DNA of 64,000 nucleotides from NCBI GenBank assembly GCA_033795365.1, contig JARYGU010000006.1, positions 1 through 64,000 on the forward strand. Reading direction: 5' to 3'. Below the pieces are notes generated by a model. The model was not told the origin of the DNA and made no database searches. It saw nothing but the letters and a program-made list of their open reading frames with translations. Positions 7,706 through 16,963 of the stretch are shown here, in pieces (positions within the stretch are counted from its first letter, which is position 1; every line of letters begins with the position of its first letter). Source of the stretch: JARYGU01 sp033795365. GTDB taxonomy: Bacteria; Pseudomonadota; Alphaproteobacteria; Rhizobiales; Rhizobiaceae. The position numbers were made by a program, and so were the translations under genes.

Positions 7706-8338
7706 ATGCTGGAAAAAATAAACACAGATGGCCACAGAACGATTTCCCGGCCGGATCACGACGTTCTCAAGGCAGTTGATAGCTTGCTAAAAGCCACTCC
7801 CGCCCCGCGAATTGCCGAGATAGGGGTAGGCATTGGCGCCACAACGCTTCCGATGTGTGAGCTTCTAAAGGGGCGCGGCGAAATTCACATTTTCGATTTC
7901 GAGGAATCTGTGACCGAACTCGCGAACGATTTGGCGGATCGAGGATTCGGAAACGTCGTTCCGCACGGCAACACGTCGCGCTATTGGGATTCCTATCATT
8001 GGTCGATGCATAAACTCATGCTAGACCCTGGCTACGTGGGAACCTTTGATCTTGTTTACATCGACGGTGCCCACACCTACCTCCATGATGCTCTGGCCTT
8101 CTTTATGTGCGACCGGCTCCTGAAAGTCGGGGGCAAGATGCTCTTCGATGATTATTCATGGCGCTTTGCTGATTCCCGGTGGCTTCGCCGCGGCCGGTCA
8201 GAATACATGACCGAGGAGCAGGAGCAGGCGATGCAGATCAAGGCGTTCATTGACGATTTGGTGAAGACCCACATCGGATATGAATGCTACCTGGAGAACA
8301 AGGGGTTCACCAAGGTCATGTCAACGCACAGACTTTAG
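7706..8338 (+). CDS. Class I SAM-dependent methyltransferase
   Basis: A 210-residue Rossmann methyltransferase of the Methyltransf_24 type. IAEIGVGIGATT is the SAM-binding glycine loop (motif I), IHIFDFEE ends with the ribose-binding acid, and FDLVYIDGAHTY is motif IV. The ATG at 7706 has GAGGGG at proper spacing; the ATG at 7700 abuts that sequence. It converges on the tailspike gene, overlapping four bases. Position suggests lysogenic cargo that may alter a surface polysaccharide or protein; the substrate is unknown. Confidence 0.7.
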   Translation: MLEKINTDGHRTISRPDHDVLKAVDSLLKATPAPRIAEIGVGIGATTLPMCELLKGRGEIHIFDFEESVTELANDLADRGFGNVVPHGNTSRYWDSYHWSMHKLMLDPGYVGTFDLVYIDGAHTYLHDALAFFMCDRLLKVGGKMLFDDYSWRFADSRWLRRGRSEYMTEEQEQAMQIKAFIDDLVKTHIGYECYLENKGFTKVMSTHRL

Positions 8339-10767
8339 AAGACCGATCCCATTAGGTCGCGCGTTTTTGCGTTTGCCGTTCCCGGCAGGTTATGAGCCCC
8401 AGCCGCGAAGTTGCGCTGCTTATATTGGAATAGGCACGGCTGCGCGAACCGGGCGGCTGCCGCATTAGCCGCTATCGCATATTTCCCTGATGCACCAGTT
8501 CCTAGAACGTCCACTTCTATATTGATTTCCCTGAGTGGCTGCGTAGGATGATCGATATATACGCCGTCGCCAGCGATTGTTTTACCAGTCGCCCCGGATA
8601 TACGAAGGGCCGTGTTCCCCTGCGTTTCGATAGCCGAACCGCCGCCGTCATCATCGGTTTCAGAAATACGGATCATATTCCGGAAAGTGTCAGCACAGGA
8701 GAAGCCAGACACATTCACATCATCCGCTCCGCTTATGTACATCCCGTCCATGCATGAGTAGGTAGAATTGTCACGTCTGTGAACCGAACATCCACTAAAA
8801 TTCCCCCTTTTCACTTGCTGGATCATGAATCCTTCATCGTTGAACCCTGGCGTTGGCGAGATAGAACGGCTGGCGCAATCGATAACTTCGACTCCGGAAA
8901 CATTCACTATGTTGAAGGTTTGGCCGGCGTTGCCGGTGAAGAACTTAAGACCCGATTGGCCGGATCTTACGATCTGCCCTCCTGTGATGGTAATCCCCGT
9001 TGATGCTTGTTCGGCGTTTCTGGTCCCTCCGAAGCGGATTCCATGCTCCCCAGCATCTTCTATCTGCGGCGACACCAAGACGTAATCTTTGACGCCTTCG
9101 TGGAGGATGCCGTTCATACCGGGATCAGTCGTCGCATTCGGGCTTCTTACCCGCGTCTTGGGCGAAATATTGCGCGTTCCTACCACGTTGCGAATGTCGA
9201 TTCCGGTGACGTAGCTAACCGCCTCAACATCTTCCAAGAGGTTGTTACGACCAGGATTCCCGTCACCATCAATTCCGTACAAAAACCAGGGCCTATCGAT
9301 GTTTACGGCTTTGGCACCGCGAATTCTGTTATCACTGCGGTAGAACCGAACCGCCCAGTCAAGCAGGCTTCCACCATAATTGGCAATCTGGCTCTCTGCG
9401 ATAACCTCCATATCATCACAGGTGCACGCATCAGCCGTTTCGATTAGACGGCGGAAGGACGAGCCGGAAACTATGTCTATGCCAAGGCCGACAATGTGAC
9501 AGCCTGCGCCGAAGATCATGAACTGGTTGTTGTTGCCTCCATTATTCCCACTCCATCGGAATCTGGCGCCATCCATCTCAAGGCGTATTCCTGCCGGGAT
9601 GGAAAGAGTTATGGCTGTCGTCCGGTATACGTCAGACTTGTTCCCTTTCAGGACTCTAATCTGAGGATTGGCATTGAGGTAGGCTATCAGAGCCGATAGT
9701 GCCGCATTGTTCGCTGTTGCAGTCCCATCGGAGCCAGTCCTGTCCAGAAACTCCCTCAAGTTCAGGGTGTCACCAAATCGCGCTGGCTGACTGCGGAGAG
9801 CGCTGTTAGCGCCGAACAGTCGCGTAGTGCGACCGTCCATCGCCTGCGCCGTTTTCAACGGGGTCATGTAGTTAGTATCGTGAGAACCGGCCTCCGCCTG
9901 TGCCTGAGTGGCCTTCAGCCCATCGTGAATGAGCCTGCGCCACGCGCCAAAGGACCCATCCCCCATCGATGTCCGTACTGACCAGTCCTCGGCCCCACTA
10001 AAGCCCTTCCAGATGTCCCAAGCGCGGCCATTGTCGCCGCCAAACATGAAGGATATCGTAAGACCAGCACCGCCGGGATAACCGGTGCTTCCAGTGCTGT
10101 TATTGTAGTAGCCTAACGCCGCTGCCGCTGGGTTATACCCCGTCGCGCGAGAGCCATCGGGGTTCAAAACGTTTGCAACGAATTTCGCATTGATGGCTGA
10201 CGTAAGGGCCGCCGGCTGAACAGCAGTATCCGCCTTCGCACCCTGTGCAGCACTCGCTACCGTTGTGCCTATGTCGTCAGGCTGAAGAGAGCTATCAGCA
10301 AGGGAGCCTTGGGCGGCGGAGGCAAAATCGTCAGCGTCGGCATCTGCTGCCGAGCCCAGGCCAAGGCCGGCTTTGAACGCCGGAGCGTCGGCTGAGTCAG
10401 AGAGATTGCGCGTAAACTCCGAAACGGTATAAGTCGCGGCCTCGCCTTCCGCGGTGTAATAGATTCCGGTGTCGGACGCGGTAGATAGGCCATCGATTGC
10501 CGCCAAGTTCGGGCCGATGATGACATCCTGTATGTTTTCGACTAGCGCCTGAAACGGGATGATGTTGTATGTGTCGAGATCACGCGTCCACGCCTGAAAG
10601 AATGTCTCGTCCTTGTCGGGAACGGCCGGCACGACGGCAAGCTGCCCGTAGTCGGGCTTCACCACAAGATCGCCGTCCTCGCGAACGACAGTGAAACCGT
10701 TCGCGCCTTCGATCCGCGAGGGGAAGCGAGGAAGGACGCGAAGGCGGAGGTTGGTGACATTGTTCAT
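8335..10767 (-). CDS. Tailspike / tail fibre with beta-helix domain
   Basis: An 810-residue receptor-binding protein. The N-terminal ~130 residues (NLRLRVLPRFPSRIEG) are a particle-binding head shared with other rhizobial phage fibres. A repetitive Ala/Asp-rich stalk follows (GLGSAADADADDFASAAQG). From residue ~330 there is a pectate-lyase-like right-handed beta-helix (short turns such as GITITGGQIVRSGQSGLKF). P22-like phages carry such an enzymatic spike for O-antigen or capsule. The hydrolase specificity cannot be predicted. Confidence 0.8.
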   Translation of the reverse strand: MNNVTNLRLRVLPRFPSRIEGANGFTVVREDGDLVVKPDYGQLAVVPAVPDKDETFFQAWTRDLDTYNIIPFQALVENIQDVIIGPNLAAIDGLSTASDTGIYYTAEGEAATYTVSEFTRNLSDSADAPAFKAGLGLGSAADADADDFASAAQGSLADSSLQPDDIGTTVASAAQGAKADTAVQPAALTSAINAKFVANVLNPDGSRATGYNPAAAALGYYNNSTGSTGYPGGAGLTISFMFGGDNGRAWDIWKGFSGAEDWSVRTSMGDGSFGAWRRLIHDGLKATQAQAEAGSHDTNYMTPLKTAQAMDGRTTRLFGANSALRSQPARFGDTLNLREFLDRTGSDGTATANNAALSALIAYLNANPQIRVLKGNKSDVYRTTAITLSIPAGIRLEMDGARFRWSGNNGGNNNQFMIFGAGCHIVGLGIDIVSGSSFRRLIETADACTCDDMEVIAESQIANYGGSLLDWAVRFYRSDNRIRGAKAVNIDRPWFLYGIDGDGNPGRNNLLEDVEAVSYVTGIDIRNVVGTRNISPKTRVRSPNATTDPGMNGILHEGVKDYVLVSPQIEDAGEHGIRFGGTRNAEQASTGITITGGQIVRSGQSGLKFFTGNAGQTFNIVNVSGVEVIDCASRSISPTPGFNDEGFMIQQVKRGNFSGCSVHRRDNSTYSCMDGMYISGADDVNVSGFSCADTFRNMIRISETDDDGGGSAIETQGNTALRISGATGKTIAGDGVYIDHPTQPLREINIEVDVLGTGASGKYAIAANAAAARFAQPCLFQYKQRNFAAGAHNLPGTANAKTRDLMGSVF

Positions 10768-11111
10768 CGGGAAACGACTCCGTCAACGATCGGCACGACG
10801 CCGATAAGCTCTTGGATGGTGATTTCATCTCGCATGATGGTAAGTCCGAAGTCGTAGGAGCCAGGGCAAAGCTGCGTCATGTCGGATCGGGTGAAGTGCC
10901 ATTCGAAAACGCCGTTTCCGGAATCCGTGACCTTCCCGTTTTCGGTGCTGGCTGAAAGAACGGGGTAGCAATCCCGGCTCTTGCGAAGGTCGATTTTGAT
11001 TGTGATCCCGTCGATGTTTTCGATCACGCTTCCCGTGTCGTCATCGACAATCTCGAATGTCCCGAACCAGTCGGCGCGGTTGGAAATCGGCTGGAAAGTA
11101 GCTTCGTACAT
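10764..11111 (-). CDS. Phage structural protein, BppU-like domain
   Basis: A 115-residue beta-rich protein (WFGTFEIVDDDTGSVIENID ... YDFGLTIMRDEITIQELIG). This pattern resembles the N-terminal domain of phage baseplate upper proteins that present fibres. It overlaps the tailspike start by four bases and follows the collar-domain fibre gene, fitting a tail-tip or adaptor role. Function is inferred from layout. Confidence 0.55.
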   Translation of the reverse strand: MYEATFQPISNRADWFGTFEIVDDDTGSVIENIDGITIKIDLRKSRDCYPVLSASTENGKVTDSGNGVFEWHFTRSDMTQLCPGSYDFGLTIMRDEITIQELIGVVPIVDGVVSR

Positions 11112-11113
11112 GC

Positions 11114-12049
11114 TTAGAGCCTGATATAGACGGTGATGGCCAGGGAGGGCTGAACGTTCGGATGCGCCGCCCCGCCGCCTCGGCTTCCGATGGTTGCGGT
11201 GTGGTTGTGATCTCCGGCTGTTTCAGTCTGGTTGTAGTTGCCCGACGCCGGGCCGGTTTGCGCCGCGTTGCCGCCTCCTGACGTTGCCTGCGCATATTGA
11301 TGGCGGTGCGCTCCGGCGTTATTGATCGTGACGCTGTGATTGTGGGCGGGCATCTGATCGACGGTGAGCGTTACGGTCTCCTCACCCCCTGTCCATCCAA
11401 GATCGGTTGCGCCTGTCAGTATGTTGGCGGCGATATTGCCCATATCGTCCAGACCGACGATTGCCCGGCCCCGGAAGTCGGGGAGCGTCAGAGGCTTATT
11501 TGCCGTCCAGTCCGCATTAGCGCTCGACCCGCGACCTCCCGCCACCTCAAGATCAGGATCGGCGTTCCAGAGAAATTCATAGAGTGTCTGGCAATCCGAG
11601 TTGGCGCGCTCCGTCGCGCCGCTCGTGGCCGTTCCGATGGATCGACCGTTGCCCCGGACATATCCGGCAAGAAAGCCTTCGCCGTATCTCGCCTTCAGGT
11701 CGCCTGTTTTAAGGAGTGCGTTCGGGTCAACGGGCGTTCCGCCGCCACCCCCGCCGCCCGAAGACGGGCCGATGATGGGGATACTGTCGCTATCGTAGAG
11801 GATCACGCCGCCCGCAGTGGTGACGCGGACACGGTAGAACTCGTCTTCCTCATCCAGAAAGACCGCGGGGAATCGGCCGTAACCGTCCGTTCCGAGCGGG
11901 TTAGGATGCGGAACCTGAAGGTCATAATCCGCATAGACGGCAATCGGCGTCGTGGTCGATGCGGCATAGAAATATGCCTTGGCGTTCACGATCGGCTTGC
12001 CGTTCAGGTCGTTCATTTGGGAAAAGGATTGCGGCCAGAAACCGGACAT
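11114..12049 (-). CDS. Tail fibre / tail-collar protein
   Basis: A 311-residue protein with three parts: residues 1-95 a small beta domain (NGKPIVNAKAYFYAASTTTP), a glycine hinge of eight residues near 100, and a phage tail-collar region (LTLPDFRGRAIVGLDDMG, then VDQMPAHNHSV and HRHQYA His motifs). The His pairs of collar domains usually bind metal along the fibre axis. Likely a side fibre or an additional receptor-binding protein beside the spike. Confidence 0.7.
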   Translation of the reverse strand: MSGFWPQSFSQMNDLNGKPIVNAKAYFYAASTTTPIAVYADYDLQVPHPNPLGTDGYGRFPAVFLDEEDEFYRVRVTTAGGVILYDSDSIPIIGPSSGGGGGGGTPVDPNALLKTGDLKARYGEGFLAGYVRGNGRSIGTATSGATERANSDCQTLYEFLWNADPDLEVAGGRGSSANADWTANKPLTLPDFRGRAIVGLDDMGNIAANILTGATDLGWTGGEETVTLTVDQMPAHNHSVTINNAGAHRHQYAQATSGGGNAAQTGPASGNYNQTETAGDHNHTATIGSRGGGAAHPNVQPSLAITVYIRL

Positions 12050-12116
12050 ACGGATTCCTCACAGGAACGGCCCATACGAGCCTTGCAAAATTCAGGATGG
12101 TGGGGGATGATTGAGG

Positions 12117-12248
12117 ATGAACAATCAAACCGATGGACTGACTTTAATCAGCTACTTGATAGCTGCCGCTATAGTGCTGCCCTTGGGATGGTGGGTAAAG
12201 GCAACCTATGCTCCCCTCATCGCTGACTGGATCAGATCACTTTATTGA
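12117..12248 (+). CDS. Possible 43-residue membrane protein
   Basis: Reading from the ATG at 12117 gives a short N-terminus, one hydrophobic helix (LISYLIAAAIVLPLGWWVKA) and a polar end. It lies on the strand opposite to the late operon and converges on the ejection gene. A GGGGG run precedes the start. Single-helix proteins of this size occur as phage cargo, but coding is not proven. Confidence 0.35.
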   Translation: MNNQTDGLTLISYLIAAAIVLPLGWWVKATYAPLIADWIRSLY

Positions 12249-14218
12249 GCGATTGACGTTCCAACAGCCCGCGCCGGCACCGCCAACATGTTGCCAAGGC
12301 TTTCGAGTGCCCCCATGAAAGCAGGGCTCTTTTCAGCTTGCTTTATTGCGGACTCGATCAGCTTTGGGTTGTCCGAGGTCAGCATTTCGGCTGCGATCTT
12401 CATCACATTTGAATTTGCCCTCTGAGAGGCGAGACGGCCGCCAGCGGTGAGAAGAGCCCCGGCAGCAGCACCCTGAGTATTCCCCGAAATAGCAAAGCCG
12501 CCACCGGCTCCCAGGCCCATTTCTACAAGTTGTCGGGCCGTCGTGGAGTTGCCCATTGCTCCTCGCAATCTATCGGCCAAATCCTCAACCCGGATGTACG
12601 CCTCAAGCGCCCTTGTCTTTTGCGGCCCGAACACAAGCTCCATCGATTCCCGAGATGCCTGCGATTTGAAAACCGAATTGATGACGTTCGTACGGTCGCC
12701 AACAGCCTTGATCCGGTCAATCAGCTCAGAGGCATATCCTATCTGAAACCCGGCCTTTTCTGCGGGAGAAAATCTTTCATAAGCCTTGCGGGCTTCTGGG
12801 ATCATCCGAGACTGAGTGGCAAATTTCTTCCCTGCCTCGATAGAGTCTTCCGCGCCGAAATAGGCGGCAGCCCCCTGCCGAGCACTCTTATAAGCCGGTA
12901 CGGCCTCATCAAGTTCCTTGACGAGCTTGCTTTTGAGTGCCGTCAGGTCGGCAACTCTTGGCTGATCCCCGGCGCGCGCGGCCTTTCCGATATCGGAATC
13001 GAGGTTTTTCTTTACCTGATCCCAAAATTGAAGGTTCGGGGAGATCAATCTCCCATTGGCCTCTCTCCGGAGGACATAAGCCCCTTGGCTATTTTTCGTG
13101 AACGGGTTGCCGATTTCCTTGAAGCCCTCGACTGCGCCGCGATCTGCGCTTCTTTTCGGGACTTTGGATACTGCATTGCGGACGGATGGAGACTGCATCA
13201 ATTCCTGAAGTCCAGGGGTATAGAGCTGCTGCGCCGGAGCGGACTTGAAGGCCCGGTCATAGGCCGGTTTGTTGACGGCGCGCGCCGTATCCCGGATAGC
13301 CTCCTGATAGCCGATATCGTCAATTGCCCCGCCGGCTATCCTTCTCACTACATTGGCGGCCCGGACTCCTTGCGTGGCAAACCGATCATCTGCCGCCTTG
13401 ATGATCGCTTGCCGAGCTTCCGGCGACTGATTGGCGACAGATCGGGCAAGTGCTCGGGTGGTTTCGCCGCCCCTGTCAACATTGAGGAGGGGGATGTTCG
13501 TGCTCCTGGCTATCCCTTCATCCATCTGGTTGATGGTGTTTCCTGCCAACCTGTCACGCTGAACAGCCGAGCCAACACGGCGCGCCGCTTCTTCCGTGGG
13601 GTTGAGGACGGCGTTAATTGTTGGCGACACGCGGTCGCCTATAGCGCCAAGGCCCGCACGGACTCCCGCGCCGATGGCCGGGATAGAGCCGCCTACCAGA
13701 GCGTCAACCCCGCCTCTGGTTGCTATATCAGCAACATCCCCGCCGCGGGCGGCGGTATCCGCACTGGAAATCAGCGCACTCGATCCCGCAGAGCGCCACA
13801 TGCGAGGAACTAGTTTCGCCCCTGTAATACCAAGAGCCTCCGCCCCGGCGGCGGTTGTCCCTATGGCGCCCATTGCCGCGATGTTGCCAGCAATGTTGCC
13901 GGAGACCGCTGAAGCTGGGTACGCCTCATTGCGCTCCTCTCTTCTGTCGTCAAGGCCTGCGCGGATTTGTGCAGGGTTTTCGCCGGTTATGAGCCCTTGA
14001 ATATTACTCCCGATGAAGTCGGATGCTTTCTGAATGGTGGGCCCAACGATGGGGATACCGGACGCTGCGTTTTCCAGCCACGTCACCCCAGCGTCAACAA
14101 GGTTGCCGCGCGGCGCGGGGGCTGGACTTTCGCCACCGTTCGCCGGGGATTGTTCGGCTTCTGCTCTTTTCCGGCGCGCACGAGCAACAGCCAAGGCCCT
14201 TTCCTGATCCGCATTCAC
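12242..14218 (-). CDS. DNA ejection / internal virion protein
   Basis: A 658-residue Ala/Gly-rich protein with long helices and a hydrophobic stretch (GNIAGNIAAMGAIGTTAAGA) that could insert in the membrane. This matches the large ejection proteins of P22-like phages, which form a conduit for DNA. The GTG at 14218 is preferred: GGAGG lies eight bases upstream and it overlaps the preceding stop as GTGA, whereas the ATG at 14257 would overlap by 43 bases. It is the third of three consecutive ejection genes. Confidence 0.65.
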   Translation of the reverse strand: MNADQERALAVARARRKRAEAEQSPANGGESPAPAPRGNLVDAGVTWLENAASGIPIVGPTIQKASDFIGSNIQGLITGENPAQIRAGLDDRREERNEAYPASAVSGNIAGNIAAMGAIGTTAAGAEALGITGAKLVPRMWRSAGSSALISSADTAARGGDVADIATRGGVDALVGGSIPAIGAGVRAGLGAIGDRVSPTINAVLNPTEEAARRVGSAVQRDRLAGNTINQMDEGIARSTNIPLLNVDRGGETTRALARSVANQSPEARQAIIKAADDRFATQGVRAANVVRRIAGGAIDDIGYQEAIRDTARAVNKPAYDRAFKSAPAQQLYTPGLQELMQSPSVRNAVSKVPKRSADRGAVEGFKEIGNPFTKNSQGAYVLRREANGRLISPNLQFWDQVKKNLDSDIGKAARAGDQPRVADLTALKSKLVKELDEAVPAYKSARQGAAAYFGAEDSIEAGKKFATQSRMIPEARKAYERFSPAEKAGFQIGYASELIDRIKAVGDRTNVINSVFKSQASRESMELVFGPQKTRALEAYIRVEDLADRLRGAMGNSTTARQLVEMGLGAGGGFAISGNTQGAAAGALLTAGGRLASQRANSNVMKIAAEMLTSDNPKLIESAIKQAEKSPAFMGALESLGNMLAVPARAVGTSIAQ

Positions 14219-16110
14219 TGGAACAGCCTCCGGTCTTCGGGCGACATGAATTCCCAATCCTCAGGATCGATGCCGGGAGGAACGTCGTCGCCTGAGTTCA
14301 CACCCATGCGCCTTTGCGCCCGCTCCAACCCCTGGCGGACGATACTTTCGTAGTCGGCAAGGGCAGCAAGGAATTCCCGCTCTGAAGAGGCGGTATTCAT
14401 ACGAGTAACAGCCGCCGTCGCCGTCTGACCTTCCGCGTTGGACAGCGCGCCAAGTCCGCGCATCTGCTGTATGGCTGTGAGAAACGCTCCGCTGGTGGCT
14501 TGGTTCACTTTCTGCTGGAAGTCGAAGCCAGGAGAACCGGGCAGGGAATTGAAGACGGAGCTTACCCCTGTGCCCCATTCCCTGTTTGGATCATTGCGCA
14601 AGCTATCGATCAAATCCAGCGCGTTTTGCGCCGCCTGCGCATCGCCAGAGGCTGAGGATATAGCCTTGCCCTCAGAAGTGCCAATCTCCTTCTCGCGCTC
14701 TGCACCGCGAAGGTCTTTCCCGCGCTGATCGATGACTTCGCCGGTACGGTTGTTTCGGGTGAGAACGGATGTCCCGAGATCGGTGTTGCTTATTCCCGGC
14801 GTTGGCACGAAATCACCGGTATCCAAAGGCTTGAACTTGCCGCTCTTCGATACCTGCCCGATTACCGTTCGACCCTGAGAGTCCTTTCCCCAAACAGTGT
14901 TCAGCCCCCACTCGTCACCGCCCTCCGCGCTGACCTGAGGTCCGAAGTTCCCGATTGTTGTGACCTCTCCCGTCTGTTGGTTGGCCCGAAGAAGCGATCC
15001 ATCTTTCGTTTGCACGAACTGCCACGGCTCTCCCGTCGATCCCGTGACGGTCTGCTGCCAAAGCTTCATTCCGTATTCCCGCAAGTTGGGATCGCGAAGC
15101 ATGAACTGGATTATCTCGTTCGTCCTCTCGCCGCGCTGAACCGGGGTGACGGCAGGGGTTCCCTCAAACGTTGAGCCGGTCGCGATGGTGCTATCCACCT
15201 GCGGGCGCGATCCTTCACTCGATACAGCGGGCCGCGGCGCATTGCTTTCGGCAAGAGCGGTAGCGAGAGCCTCGCGGCCCTCAAGCTCTTCGGATGGCAG
15301 CAAGGTTTGACCGAACCGGTCATCGAAAGATGCGTCGGACAATGGAGAGCCGTTGCCGCCGGGGGAGACAGAATTGATCGCTGACGAGGCGGCATTCCCG
15401 CGGCCGAACTCCTGCGCATAATAGTTCTGCGCCAATGCGCGACGACGGGCGGCTTCCCCACCGCCGGGATTGTCGTATCCGGCAAAGCGCCATGCGTTAG
15501 CCATGATATCAGCCGCCTCCTGCGGGGATTTGGCGTTGTTCAGGCTCTGGATGAGCTGCGGGTTTTCCTGAAGGAAAAATTCCGCCTGCGTCTGCGGAGA
15601 GCCGTTGCCCTGCTCACCCTTCGAAGCGGCATAGGACTGAAGGCTTGCCAGCCGAGGACCGCGCCACGACAGGCTGCCGCCAGAAGTTCCGGCCTGCCCC
15701 GACTGTGACGGATCGGACCATGTGCGGCCGGCGTTGTCTCCGCTCCACCCGCTTTCCGCCCTTCCAGTGGCCGCGATAGCCGAGAGCGCATATGGATTGT
15801 TCACCCGTGACCTGACGGTTTCAATGAATTGCTGATAAGTGCTCCCCTGCGGCGCGCCGCGCTCCACAGGCATGACCGGAGCCGAGCCGGTGACAGACTG
15901 CGGCGGCGGATTTGGAGACGACGCCAAGAGCGCGGCATTAGACGACGGCGCGGGTTCTTCCCCGATCAAGTCAGCAAGCCTGCCGAAGGACTTGTTCTGT
16001 GATGCAGTGTCAATCGCGCCGCCAACCGTGCCGAACACATTGTTGAGCCACGACATATCCCTCTGCGGAACCTGCATCGTCGGCAGGAGAAGGCTAGCGA
16101 GTTGTGCCAT
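14215..16110 (-). CDS. Ejection protein with phage tail lysozyme domain
   Basis: A 631-residue virion protein. Residues ~85-230 (YALSAIAATGRAESGW ... LSWRGPRLASLQSYA ... NAWRFAGYDNPGGGEA) match the phage tail lysozyme domain, with Glu in GRAESGW as probable catalytic acid. The C-terminal third is helical (LDLIDSLRNDPNREWGTG). It would cut peptidoglycan locally during DNA entry. Its start overlaps the stop of the upstream gene (TAATG). Confidence 0.7.
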   Translation of the reverse strand: MAQLASLLLPTMQVPQRDMSWLNNVFGTVGGAIDTASQNKSFGRLADLIGEEPAPSSNAALLASSPNPPPQSVTGSAPVMPVERGAPQGSTYQQFIETVRSRVNNPYALSAIAATGRAESGWSGDNAGRTWSDPSQSGQAGTSGGSLSWRGPRLASLQSYAASKGEQGNGSPQTQAEFFLQENPQLIQSLNNAKSPQEAADIMANAWRFAGYDNPGGGEAARRRALAQNYYAQEFGRGNAASSAINSVSPGGNGSPLSDASFDDRFGQTLLPSEELEGREALATALAESNAPRPAVSSEGSRPQVDSTIATGSTFEGTPAVTPVQRGERTNEIIQFMLRDPNLREYGMKLWQQTVTGSTGEPWQFVQTKDGSLLRANQQTGEVTTIGNFGPQVSAEGGDEWGLNTVWGKDSQGRTVIGQVSKSGKFKPLDTGDFVPTPGISNTDLGTSVLTRNNRTGEVIDQRGKDLRGAEREKEIGTSEGKAISSASGDAQAAQNALDLIDSLRNDPNREWGTGVSSVFNSLPGSPGFDFQQKVNQATSGAFLTAIQQMRGLGALSNAEGQTATAAVTRMNTASSEREFLAALADYESIVRQGLERAQRRMGVNSGDDVPPGIDPEDWEFMSPEDRRLFQ

Positions 16111-16799
16111 TAGAACAGCCCTCCCGTCAAAGCCTTCGTGCCAAGGCTCAAGCCGCCGCTAAGTAGGTTTCCGAACAAGCCTCCCTTGGCCGCCGCCTGC
16201 TGCTCCTGGATTTGCGCCATCTGATTGTTGTTGCCCATACGGCCCTGAGCGATCGAGCTTTCCAGCGAAAGCCTGTCGCCTGCGGTATTCTGATAAAGGT
16301 TTGCGAGCCCGCCAAGGGCGCTTCCCTGCCCGGACGCGGCGGAAAGGCCCTGATCTGCCGCCCCCGAAAGCCTATCGAGCCATGACCCGTATTCCTGATT
16401 GGCCAGGCCGGTTCCAAACTGCGATAGAGCGGTCAGCGTGTTTCCGCTGTTCAGCATGCCGGCGGCGGATGCCCCCCGAAGCGCTGCTTGCGTTCCCTGA
16501 TCGAGGGCGAACTGATAACCGGGTCCGGCCTGAAACGCATCCTGCGCCGCCTGAGTGCCCGACGCGCCGCCAAGCCCAAGAGCGTTGGATAGCATGGATG
16601 TGGCGCCGGACCCGGTTGCAAGATAAGGGTCGTAGTTTCCGGCTGCCTGATTGAGAGCGCCGGAGGATTTCTGCTCCCCGGTGTTGATGATCTTGTTGCC
16701 GGTATTCTGAAGCTGCCCGATGACGCCCTTGTTCTTGTTTACGGCGTCCTTCATGGCGTTCCCGGCATCCGTGCCGAAGAGAGAACCGAGAAAACTCAT
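16110..16799 (-). CDS. DNA transfer / ejection protein (P22 gp7-like)
   Basis: A 229-residue protein rich in Gly, Ala, Gln and Asn, with repeated small-residue helices and a glycine-rich end (GNLLSGGLSLGTKALTGG). The composition and position before two larger ejection genes match the small pilot proteins of podoviruses. No catalytic motif is seen. Confidence 0.55.
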   Translation of the reverse strand: MSFLGSLFGTDAGNAMKDAVNKNKGVIGQLQNTGNKIINTGEQKSSGALNQAAGNYDPYLATGSGATSMLSNALGLGGASGTQAAQDAFQAGPGYQFALDQGTQAALRGASAAGMLNSGNTLTALSQFGTGLANQEYGSWLDRLSGAADQGLSAASGQGSALGGLANLYQNTAGDRLSLESSIAQGRMGNNNQMAQIQEQQAAAKGGLFGNLLSGGLSLGTKALTGGLF

Positions 16800-16963
16800 T
16801 ATGGCGTCTCCAGATCGTCTATGCGGCGCTCAACGTCGCGAATGTGGTCATCCAGGCGCTTGAACCAGAGATACCAAGTCTTGGTGATTAGGCCTGTTAT
16901 CGGATCGACAAGGGGTTCCGCCGGGGTTGGCAGAGGCGGAAGAGGTCCAAGCGTGGTTGCCAT
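16799..16963 (-). CDS. Small conserved phage protein, 54 residues
   Basis: The frame starts with an ATG at 16963 overlapping the gp10-like stop (TGATG) and ends with a TAA overlapping the next ATG (TAATG). The product is proline-rich at first (LGPLPPLPTPAEPL), then contains TKTWYLWFKRLDDHIRDVE, a short amphipathic helix. Tight coupling on both sides makes it a real gene; such miniproteins lie here in related podoviruses. Function unknown. Confidence 0.7.
   Translation of the reverse strand: MATTLGPLPPLPTPAEPLVDPITGLITKTWYLWFKRLDDHIRDVERRIDDLETP

Noticed and set aside
14219..14257. ATG start at 14257 for the large ejection protein
   Set aside because: It would overlap the upstream gene by 43 bases; the GTG at 14218 has GGAGG at ideal spacing and a GTGA overlap.
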